Source: Roseimaritima ulvae
Lineage (GTDB): Bacteria > Planctomycetota > Planctomycetia > Pirellulales > Pirellulaceae
Assembly: GCF_008065135.1 (NCBI RefSeq)
Contig: NZ_CP042914.1
Span: forward strand, 434,001 to 498,000
Length of the DNA: 64,000 bases
Direction: 5' to 3'
Shown: in pieces, positions 26,535 to 33,987 of the stretch
Layout of the letters: each line of letters starts with the position of its first letter
Position numbering within the stretch: the stretch's first letter is position 1
Notes under the pieces: model-generated
What the model saw: only the letters and a program-made list of their open reading frames with translations
Database searches by the model: none
Told to the model about the DNA's origin: nothing
Made by a program: the position numbers and the translations under genes

Positions 26535-28625
26535 ATGCGGAAGGTACCCGTTTTCATTACGTCGCTGGAAGCGCAGTTTGAGAACCTGCGGGCGTGGGGG
26601 TTTTTGGTGATGGTCGGGCTGATGGGGCAACTGATTTGGTTGTACCAAAACAGTGGCCAGCTTCCCGCGGTGGCCACCGCCAGGGACTACATGCGGTTTG
26701 CCGTGACCGCCGTGCGGTATGACATCGAGGCGACCACCTATCTGCTGTTGCCATGGTTTGTGTTCGCCAGCTTGCTGGTCTTTGTGCCCTCCTGTCGCTC
26801 CACGCTGACCAAACTGCGTCGCTGGACCGTCGTCAGCTTGGGCTTCCTGCTACCGGTCTTGGCGTTTGCCAACGCGGTCTATTACCAGACCTTCCAGGAT
26901 GTGTTCGACGAGTTCTTGTTTGATTTTTCCGATGGCAACGCGTCGGACGTGATCGGGATTGCCTATCACGAACTGGGGTTGGTTTCGAAATCCGTGATCA
27001 GTCTGTGTCTGGGGACGGGTCTGTGGTGGGTCTACACCCGCCGGATCGAGCGACCGGTTGAGTTATCGACGCGGACCCAGCGGATGTTCCAACATCGCTT
27101 CGCCCAGATCATGACTTCGGCGCTGATCATCGCTGTGGTGGCCGTGGCCCTGCGCGGACGGATCGGCAAGCGACCGCTGCAGCGTACCGACTGTGCCGTG
27201 ACCTCGTACCGAATTTTGAATCTGGGAACGCTGCATCCGGTAACCAACCTCAAGGACGCCTGGAAATCCAGAAAGGTCAGGCAGGAGTATTTCGCCGAAC
27301 ACCGCCGGGTACCGCCAGCCAAGTTGCGTGCTCACCTTGCCGCCTTGGCGGAGGTGAACAAGGTAGCGGCGAGGGAATCCGTTCCGTCCATGGCCGTGCC
27401 GGTCGTTGCCCCGGTCGCAGGTTTAGCGTTTCAGGCGCCGAGCTGGCAGCGCACCGCCGCCGGTGCACCCAACGGCCCGCCCGAGCACGTTTTTGTGCTG
27501 TTTATGGAAAGCTATGACTCCTGGCCGTTCCTGGAGCCCTACCGGGAACTGGGGTTGGTGAACAACGGGCGGCAGTTCGGCGAGCAAGGGCATCTGTTGT
27601 TGAACTATGTGCCGGGCGCCAATTCGTCGTTGCTGTCTTCGTTGGTCTGTTTGCAGGGTCTTTACGATACCTACCGCGAGCGGCAAGAGTGTTTGCCGAC
27701 ATCGATCGTCAGTATCTTTCAACGGCTCGGCTACCGCACGCGAAGCATCAATAGTTTTCCCAGCGAGTGGGGCGATTCGGAGCGTATCGCACGCCAACAA
27801 GGGTTCGATGAAATCTATTGCACCGCGGACATCAAGCCGGGGGGCGACACCAATAACATGCAGATCCACGACCGCACGCTGTTCGAATTTGTTGCTGAGC
27901 GGCTGGCCTATGACGAACCCACGATTAGCTTTATTCGCAGCAGCAGCTACCACGGGCCGTTTGAAGTGGATTTGGCGGCCGAGGGATGTGAGCTGGGGCC
28001 GTTGCCGGAGTCCATTTGTCAGCTGGGCGTTAACGACGAAGACAACTTGCGGCTGGCTTATGGAACGCTGAAGTACAGCGATAAAATGATGGGCGAATTT
28101 GTCCGCAAGATGATCGCGCGATACCCCAACAGCCTGTTTGTAATCACCGGCGACCACTACGGACGACACTTCCCGACGATCAATCCGCCACCTTATGAAG
28201 GCTGTTCGGTGCCCCTGATTTTGTATGGGCCGAAAGTGCTGGCTGGCACGTCGATTCCGGACAACATGGCTGCCAGTCACGCCGACTTGCCGGCCACGCT
28301 GGCTGAGCTGTGCGCGCCTCGCGGGTTTTCTTATTTAAGTCTAGGGAAGTCGGTGCTGGCGCCTTGTCAGGATCCGGTTGGTGTGGGCGAAGACCATGTC
28401 ATCTTCTCCGATGCGATGGTTTCACTTCGCACCCCGGCGCAGTGCGTGAGAGCTCCGTGGTGGGACGGCAAACCGCTGAGCAGTGCCCAGGCGGAGGCGA
28501 TCATCCAGAAGGCACGCGAGATCCATGATGCCTATCACAAGGTCGGCTACATGTTGGCCCGCCGCTCGCTCGAAGCCGCTGCAGAGCGGATCGCTACGAG
28601 GGATCAAGCGGCCGATCGCTATTAG
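26535..28625 (+). CDS. LtaS-like membrane protein of the alkaline phosphatase/sulfatase superfamily
   Basis: A 696-residue protein. Residues about 1-215 carry five transmembrane helices (GFLVMVGLMGQLIWLYQNS, LLPWFVFASLLVFVP, VVSLGFLLPVLAFANAVYY, SKSVISLCLGTGLWWV, IMTSALIIAVVAVAL). The outer domain (about 315-640) has the superfamily frame: metal-binding start HVFVLFMESYDSWPF, nucleophile region YVPGANSSLLSSLVCLQG (a Thr/Ser in place of formylglycine Cys), FNSFPSEWGDSER-type middle, FVITGDHYGRHFP with Asp-His ligands. This matches lipoteichoic acid synthase/phosphoethanolamine transferase families, which move glycerol-phosphate or ethanolamine-phosphate from lipid to glycan. The real substrate here is open. 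Start ATG 26535 is preceded by GGAAGTAGGAC. Confidence 0.85.
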   Translation: MRKVPVFITSLEAQFENLRAWGFLVMVGLMGQLIWLYQNSGQLPAVATARDYMRFAVTAVRYDIEATTYLLLPWFVFASLLVFVPSCRSTLTKLRRWTVVSLGFLLPVLAFANAVYYQTFQDVFDEFLFDFSDGNASDVIGIAYHELGLVSKSVISLCLGTGLWWVYTRRIERPVELSTRTQRMFQHRFAQIMTSALIIAVVAVALRGRIGKRPLQRTDCAVTSYRILNLGTLHPVTNLKDAWKSRKVRQEYFAEHRRVPPAKLRAHLAALAEVNKVAARESVPSMAVPVVAPVAGLAFQAPSWQRTAAGAPNGPPEHVFVLFMESYDSWPFLEPYRELGLVNNGRQFGEQGHLLLNYVPGANSSLLSSLVCLQGLYDTYRERQECLPTSIVSIFQRLGYRTRSINSFPSEWGDSERIARQQGFDEIYCTADIKPGGDTNNMQIHDRTLFEFVAERLAYDEPTISFIRSSSYHGPFEVDLAAEGCELGPLPESICQLGVNDEDNLRLAYGTLKYSDKMMGEFVRKMIARYPNSLFVITGDHYGRHFPTINPPPYEGCSVPLILYGPKVLAGTSIPDNMAASHADLPATLAELCAPRGFSYLSLGKSVLAPCQDPVGVGEDHVIFSDAMVSLRTPAQCVRAPWWDGKPLSSAQAEAIIQKAREIHDAYHKVGYMLARRSLEAAAERIATRDQAADRY

Positions 28626-28642
28626 CCTTTCACCTTTCACCC

Positions 28643-28667
28643 GTAGCCGAAGTCGCCAGACTTTGGA
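28643..28667. repeat. Solo copy of the 25-mer interspersed repeat
   Basis: Identical at all 25 positions to 2164-2188. It lies just after the LtaS-like gene and before the convergent PLP gene. Confidence 0.85.
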
Positions 28668-28679
28668 TGCCTTGCCGCC

Positions 28680-30224
28680 TTAGCCCGGGGCATCCCGCCG
28701 CTGCAGCCCCAGTTCGGTACCCTGCGGAGTCACAAACAGGTTTTGAGCCAGGGGAATCTGATGGGAGCGGCTTTCCATCATATGCATCCAGTAGCCGGCG
28801 GTATTGGGAAACACCAGCAGGTCTCCGCGGGCGACGCCCGAGGGGAAACGCATTCGTCGCAGCAGGATGGATTCACATTCGGTGCAGGTCGCACCCACCA
28901 GATAGCCCTCGGTCGCTTGGTTGTCGCTGGGCTGGCTGATCGGCGCCGAGCGGGTCTGCGGATTTCGCAGCAGGATGGGGTCGACCATCAGTTCATCGTC
29001 GGTGGTCCGGCATTGCGTGCGATTCATCGCCAGCCCCAGCAAGGAGTAGCCGTCGGCGTGACATTTGTGGTACTCGACGCGGGCCACCGTCACACCACAG
29101 CCATCGAGTGCGCTGCGTCCGGGTTCACAGCGCAGTTGCAGTCCGCGGCGGGCGAGCGCCGCGGCCAGCGACGTTCCATTCGTCGCATCGGCAACCCGCG
29201 CATCTAAAATGCTCGCCAGCCAATCGGCGTGCAGGGGCCCGTCGTGCAGCGGGTACACATTTGCACGGCCGTGGATGCGTCCCTCCACGGCCATCCGGCC
29301 CAGGCCATGATTGTTGCGCGTGATCTCGTCACGTTTTTCCAACAGCGCCCGTTCATGTTCCTGCCAGAACCGTGTCCATTGTGAAGGGGAAGTTTGGTAG
29401 TTGATCGGCAAACCGCCACCGATGTCCATAAAGGTGATCGGGTGGGCTTGCTCGCGCAGCCGGTCGATCCAGGGCAGCAGTTGGTTGACCGCGGCGACGC
29501 GCTGCGGCGCCGAGCCACCGTGTAAGTGAAAATGCAGGCCGACGATGTTGACGGGATTGCAGTGACCGGGAGGCCAGAAGCGATCCACGAAGGTTGGCAG
29601 TTGTTCGATGTCGATGCCGAATCGTGACCGCAATTTGGGGCCGTTATCGGGGCCGCGGAATCCGCTGACGCGGAACGCCACGTTAGCTGGCTGCCGATTC
29701 GCCGCGGCGATGGCTTGCAGGGCCAGCAATTCATCGGCATTATCGATCGCCACGGTCACACGGTGACGGACGCAGGTGGCCAACAGTTCCGCGTTTTTGA
29801 TCGCCGCGGTGCAAATGATGCGTTGCGGGGCCACGCCGGCGTTCAGCGCTTCGGTCAGCTCGCTCAGACTGGCTGTGTCGACGCCGGCGTCGATGTCGCG
29901 AATCGTGTCCAGCAGCCGCGAGCACTTGTTGGCCTTATGCGCGTAGAAGGCTCGAAAGTCCAATTGGCGGGCCTCGGCGACGGCCTGCAAGCGGAGGAGG
30001 TTGCGTTGCAGCGGCGCGGCGCTCAGCACGTTCAGGGGCGAGCCATAACGATCGATACAGGCGAATAGCCGGCGGTCGGCGAACAGTTCCAGCATCCACG
30101 GTTCGAGTCGGGCGAACAGCGGCACGACCCCGCTGCAGGCAGCGCGGAACGGGGCTTCGTGGCTGGCGTTTGGCGGTCCGCCGAGCCCTTGGGCGGGGGC
30201 CAGCGGTTGGACAGGAAAGGCCAT
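28680..30224 (-). CDS. Y4yA-like PLP-dependent enzyme (fold type III, DapDC/alanine-racemase barrel)
   Basis: A 514-residue enzyme built like diaminopimelate/ornithine decarboxylases. The PLP lysine is K97 in RAFYAHKANKCSRLLD. FHLHGGSAPQRVAAV carries the barrel His, then MDIGGGLP, and CEPGRSALDG (EPGR phosphate loop). The C-terminal dimer half has GATCTECESILL, in place of the canonical CESxD, and FPNTAGYWMHMMESRSHQ. The whole C-terminal pattern fits the Y4yA family, named from the rhizobial y4yA gene, whose reaction is not known. Lysine biosynthesis is unlikely because the CESxD box is altered. It is the downstream gene of a pair with the Fae homologue, 9 bases apart, so the two probably work in one pathway. 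Confidence 0.78.
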   Translation of the reverse strand: MAFPVQPLAPAQGLGGPPNASHEAPFRAACSGVVPLFARLEPWMLELFADRRLFACIDRYGSPLNVLSAAPLQRNLLRLQAVAEARQLDFRAFYAHKANKCSRLLDTIRDIDAGVDTASLSELTEALNAGVAPQRIICTAAIKNAELLATCVRHRVTVAIDNADELLALQAIAAANRQPANVAFRVSGFRGPDNGPKLRSRFGIDIEQLPTFVDRFWPPGHCNPVNIVGLHFHLHGGSAPQRVAAVNQLLPWIDRLREQAHPITFMDIGGGLPINYQTSPSQWTRFWQEHERALLEKRDEITRNNHGLGRMAVEGRIHGRANVYPLHDGPLHADWLASILDARVADATNGTSLAAALARRGLQLRCEPGRSALDGCGVTVARVEYHKCHADGYSLLGLAMNRTQCRTTDDELMVDPILLRNPQTRSAPISQPSDNQATEGYLVGATCTECESILLRRMRFPSGVARGDLLVFPNTAGYWMHMMESRSHQIPLAQNLFVTPQGTELGLQRRDAPG

Positions 30225-30233
30225 CAGCGGCGT

Positions 30234-30782
30234 CTAGATTTTGCCGTCCAAGCCCATCTGGTAGTACTTGTGAGTGATCTTGTCTTGGTTTTCCAGCAAC
30301 CAGTCGATCGAGGGCTCACTCGCCATGGCTTTGTGAATCGCTTGCGCCATGGCTTTGCGATGGATCTCGAACAGGGCTTTGTGGTCCAGGTTATCGTCGT
30401 CGATCACGCCGGGGTTCAGCCACACGCTGCAGATGATGCCCAGGTCGTTGGCTTTCTCTTTGGGCAAGTCCCCTGCCCTGACGGCGTCCAGCACACCATT
30501 GGCGATGGCCGCCTGCACGGTCCCCATCAGGATGTTGGTGTAGCGGCTGTTGTTGACGGTCACCTTGCTGACACACAGCGTGACGGGACGGACCTGGATG
30601 TCGGTATTCAGGATCGCGAAGACTTTGGAGTGTCCCTTGGTTTGGTCTCCGGTCAGCGTGGCCAGAGCGGTGCCGACGGGGCCATCAAGTTCACCGATGA
30701 CGACTTCGGGTTCGGCGGCGGTAAACGGAGGCCCACCGGCCACAAGAGCTTCGCCGGTACGGAGAATGATGCGATCAGACAT
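30234..30782 (-). CDS. Formaldehyde-activating enzyme (Fae) family homologue, altered active site
   Basis: A 182-residue protein of the Fae family, which condenses formaldehyde with tetrahydromethanopterin to methylene-H4MPT. Conserved segments are TGEALVAGG (9-17), VVIGELDGPVGTALATLTGD (27-46), HSKVFAILNTDIQVRPVTLC, SKVTVNN and VQAAIANGVLDAV. In canonical Fae the loop before the first long strand reads AHIDLIIG with the proposed catalytic His. Here the aligned segment is AEPEVVIG (E24), so the His seems to be missing. It may bind H4MPT or a related pterin without the usual catalysis, or work on another aldehyde. It starts the operon with the PLP enzyme. Planctomycetes are known to carry several Fae paralogues. 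Confidence 0.85.
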   Translation of the reverse strand: MSDRIILRTGEALVAGGPPFTAAEPEVVIGELDGPVGTALATLTGDQTKGHSKVFAILNTDIQVRPVTLCVSKVTVNNSRYTNILMGTVQAAIANGVLDAVRAGDLPKEKANDLGIICSVWLNPGVIDDDNLDHKALFEIHRKAMAQAIHKAMASEPSIDWLLENQDKITHKYYQMGLDGKI

Positions 30783-30981
30783 AACGTTGTACTACCATCA
30801 GAGCGGACAGAAAATGTTCGGCGTTACCCTACCGAGACGCAAATGCTCTGGCAACCGGCAGCGCTGGAGACCAACTCGTCTCGCGTTTTGTGCGTGCGGC
30901 GCGGGGGCATGATACGATGGAACCGGTGGGCTGCGGGCGTTGAGATCATTCGGTTGGGTTATTGAGTGGAGACAGGTGCTT

Positions 30982-32445
30982 ATGTGGAGCTTGCTAAAAT
31001 GCTACGCCGCAGTGGCGTGGATGTGTTTTCTGATGGTTGGGACAGCCACCGCCGCCGACACGCCCAACATCGTGATCATGCTGGCCGATGATATGGGGTT
31101 TGGCGAACTGCAGTGCCTGAACCCGGATCGTGGCAAGATCCCCACACCGCAGCTCGATGCGATCGCCGCGGCTGGGATAGTGTTTACCGATGCGCATAGC
31201 GGTTCATCGGTCTGTACGCCCACCCGCTACGGATTGATGACCGGGCGGTATGCTTGGCGGACGCGGTTGCAATCGGGCGTGCTGACCGGCGGCAAGTCGT
31301 TGATCGCAGAAGATCGTTTGACGTTGGCAGAAATGCTTTCCGCACAGGGCTACCACACGGCGATCGTGGGCAAGTGGCATCTGGGGATGCTGTTCGACGG
31401 CAAACACATCAAGGGCCAAGTCGACGTGGGCGCTCGCGTTACCCACGGGCCGCTGGACCGCGGCGGTTTTGATGAATTCCATGGCTTCCATCACGCTCGC
31501 CAAATTCGCACCTGGGTCGATAATGATCGCGTCACGGCAGACATCGATGCCGTCGAAATGTTGCCGCGGTTAACGGCGGCGGCGGTTGACTATGTCGCTC
31601 GCCGCGCGGCCGACAAGCAGCCGTTTTTTCTGTACGTGCCCTGGAGTTCGCCGCACAGCCCGGTCGTGCCCAGCGCCGATTGGCAGGGCCGCAGCGGACT
31701 GAACAAACATGCTGATTTTGTCATGCAAACCGACGACAGTTTTGGTCAGGTCATGCAAGCGCTCATCGACGGCGGGCTGGCCGAAAACACGATCGTAATT
31801 TGCAGTTCCGATAACGGTACCTCAGCGCCGACGTCGAACCTCAAGCAATTGCAATCCATGGGGCACTACCCCAGCGGCCAGCTGCGCGGTTCCAAAGCGG
31901 ATATCTGGGACGGCGGCCACCGCGTTCCCTTCCTGGTCCGGTGGCCGGCGGTCGTTAAGCCGGGCTCGCGTTGTGATTCCCTGGTTTGTTTGACCGACGT
32001 GATGCGGACGATGGCCGAGGTGTTGCAAGTCGATCTGCCGGTCGACGCCGCAGAAGACAGTCACAGCTTTTTGCCGGCGCTAAAGGGATCCCCGGACCAC
32101 AGTCGCCAGGACGTGATCCATCATTCGGTCAGCGGTTATTTTGCCATCCGTCGGGGCGACTGGAAATTGAATCTGTGCCCCGATTCGGGTGGTTGGACGG
32201 CGCCCAAGCCTTCGGCTGCGAAGTGGAAGCAGTATCGACGCGAGGGTCGGCCTTTGGTGCAGCTGTATGATATGTCGGACGACATGGGCGAACAAACCAA
32301 TCTGGCAAACCAGCACGGCGATACCGTGGCGTCGCTGCGGGCCCTGCTGGATGACCAAGTGAATCGAGGCCGCAGTACGCCCGGACCGGAACGCAGCAAT
32401 GACGTGGAAGTCGTGATCGACAAACGTCCGAAAGGTAAATCATGA
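30982..32445 (+). CDS. Formylglycine-dependent sulfatase, exported
   Basis: Start ATG 30982 gives a 487-residue protein with a signal peptide (YAAVAWMCFLMVGTATAA, cleavage near ATAAD). An earlier ATG (30940) would add 14 residues before it. The sulfatase motif CTPTR (C78-R82), with GLMTGRYAWR, lets Cys be converted to formylglycine. The first metal site is IVIMLADDMGFGEL, and CSSDNGTSAP (Asp-Asn) near 280 completes it. This is the type I (arylsulfatase-like) sulfatase that cleaves sulfate esters from polysaccharides, a hallmark of planctomycetes. The lipoprotein gene overlaps its stop (32442-32445). No dedicated FGE maturase is in the window. Glycan specificity cannot be read. Confidence 0.93.
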   Translation: MWSLLKCYAAVAWMCFLMVGTATAADTPNIVIMLADDMGFGELQCLNPDRGKIPTPQLDAIAAAGIVFTDAHSGSSVCTPTRYGLMTGRYAWRTRLQSGVLTGGKSLIAEDRLTLAEMLSAQGYHTAIVGKWHLGMLFDGKHIKGQVDVGARVTHGPLDRGGFDEFHGFHHARQIRTWVDNDRVTADIDAVEMLPRLTAAAVDYVARRAADKQPFFLYVPWSSPHSPVVPSADWQGRSGLNKHADFVMQTDDSFGQVMQALIDGGLAENTIVICSSDNGTSAPTSNLKQLQSMGHYPSGQLRGSKADIWDGGHRVPFLVRWPAVVKPGSRCDSLVCLTDVMRTMAEVLQVDLPVDAAEDSHSFLPALKGSPDHSRQDVIHHSVSGYFAIRRGDWKLNLCPDSGGWTAPKPSAAKWKQYRREGRPLVQLYDMSDDMGEQTNLANQHGDTVASLRALLDDQVNRGRSTPGPERSNDVEVVIDKRPKGKS

Positions 32446-33746
32446 ATGATAATATGGTATGGGCGTGTGTCGCGCTGCTGGTACTCGTCGGGTGCAGCAA
32501 GAAAACGCCCGTGGAGGAGATTTCGGTGGCCGACAGCGGGATTGCGATCTCCGATTCGGCGCCGACGTACGCTCCGTCCGATTGGCCGGCGTGGCGGGGA
32601 CCGACTGGCAACGGAGTGGCCGTCGATCAACCGTTACCGACAACTTGGAACAACAGCACCAACCTCAAGTGGCGCAGCGACGTACCCGGCCGCGGGCACA
32701 GCAGTCCCATCGTGATCGGCGACGCCGTGGTGCTGGCCACCGCCGTTCGCGCCGACGAGCAGCAGATGGTGCTGGCGTATGATCGTGACGACGGCAGCGA
32801 GCGTTGGCGGACCGTGGTGCATCAAGGCGGCTTTCCGTCACAGCGCGAAGTCCACAACAAGGCCACCAACGCCAATGGCACCGTGGCCAGCGATGGGCAA
32901 CGATTGTTTACCGTGATGTTTAACAGCGGCAAAATCATCGCCACCGCGTTGGACCTGGACGGCAACCAGCTGTGGCAGCGAGAGGTGGGTGCCTTCAATT
33001 CCAAGTTCGGTTACGCTCCGTCGCCCGTGCTGTATAAGTCGTTGGTGATCATTGCGGCCGACAATCAGGGCGGTGGTTATTTGGCGGGGCTCGACGCCGA
33101 GACCGGTGAGTTGGCGTGGCGGACGGCTCGTGGCAACGCCAGTAGTTACTCCAGTCCTGCCGTGGGCGCTCTCGGTGGCCGCGACCAACTGTTGATCTCC
33201 GGCGACGACCGCGTGGCCAGCTACGATCCGGCTAGCGGCGAAGAGTTGTGGTCGACGCCGTGTCTGGCCGAAGCGACTTGCGGGACGGTTGTCATCGCCG
33301 GCGATCGCGCGTTTGCCTCCGGCGGTTATCCCGATAAGGAGACCGTGTGTCTGTCGCCCGATGGAGAGAAGCTGTGGTCAAACAATACGAAACTGTACGA
33401 GCCGTCGTTAGTGGCTGCCAACGGATTGCTGTTTGGCGTCAGCGACGACGGTATCGCGACGTGTTGGTCGGCCGATGACGGTCAGCGGATGTGGCGGAAA
33501 CGGTTGGGAGGCAATTTCAGCAGTTCGCCGGTGGTCTGCAACGCAAACGTGTACGTCGCCAATTTATCGGGCGAGTGTTTTGTGTTTGCCGCTGACGGCG
33601 ATGGGCTACAGGTGGTCGCCACCAATCGGCTGGGAGACGATTGTTACGCCAGTCCGGCGGTTTCCGATGGTGAGTTGTTTTTTCGCGTCGGCATCGGCGC
33701 GGGAAATCAGCGCAAAGAGCAACTGGTCTGCGTGGCGGAGGAGTAA
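32442..33746 (+). CDS. Lipoprotein with PQQ-like beta-propeller repeats
   Basis: A 434-residue protein with a lipobox near residue 18 (ALLVLVGCSKK), so probably lipidated and surface or periplasmic. Repeats of the PQQ-like type run through it, each with a Trp-ended strand: DGSERWRTVVHQG, LDGNQLWQREVG, ETGELAWRTARGN, ASGEELWSTP, DGEKLWSNN, DDGQRMWRKRLGG. The start has SDWPAWRGPTGNGVA, a typical planctomycete beta-propeller entry. It overlaps the sulfatase stop by 4 bases (ATGA), so the two are co-translated. A partner role to the sulfatase (binding, scaffold) is inferred; dehydrogenase activity is unproven. Confidence 0.9.
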   Translation: MNDNMVWACVALLVLVGCSKKTPVEEISVADSGIAISDSAPTYAPSDWPAWRGPTGNGVAVDQPLPTTWNNSTNLKWRSDVPGRGHSSPIVIGDAVVLATAVRADEQQMVLAYDRDDGSERWRTVVHQGGFPSQREVHNKATNANGTVASDGQRLFTVMFNSGKIIATALDLDGNQLWQREVGAFNSKFGYAPSPVLYKSLVIIAADNQGGGYLAGLDAETGELAWRTARGNASSYSSPAVGALGGRDQLLISGDDRVASYDPASGEELWSTPCLAEATCGTVVIAGDRAFASGGYPDKETVCLSPDGEKLWSNNTKLYEPSLVAANGLLFGVSDDGIATCWSADDGQRMWRKRLGGNFSSSPVVCNANVYVANLSGECFVFAADGDGLQVVATNRLGDDCYASPAVSDGELFFRVGIGAGNQRKEQLVCVAEE

Positions 33747-33757
33747 GGGGGCCGAGC

Positions 33758-33946
33758 AATCGTTTAACCCGCAGCCGGAGGCGCCGGCGCGGGCCGCCGT
33801 GGATGTTTGTGTTGGAGTTCGGTGTGCCTCACCTGTTCGCTTTGGTGGGCAGGCCTCGGTGGACAACGCCTGCGCCTGCGGAGCCTGTTCGCCGGATGGT
33901 TGAAACAGGATCGGGGGCGGCTCCTCCGGCTGCGGGTTAAACGATT
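33758..33946. repeat. Long inverted repeat (perfect 24-bp arms) between convergent genes
   Basis: Bases 33758-33781 and 33923-33946 are perfect complements (ATCGTTTAACCCGCAGCCGG core), separated by 141 bases. The inner part contains GC-rich inverted segments, so the whole can form one long folded structure. It lies between the beta-propeller and helicase genes, whose 3' ends face each other. A role as bidirectional terminator or as a small palindromic mobile element fits. Confidence 0.8.
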
Positions 33947-33987
33947 AAACCGTCAGCCTGTATATCTGGCGAAACGAATCGTCTGCC

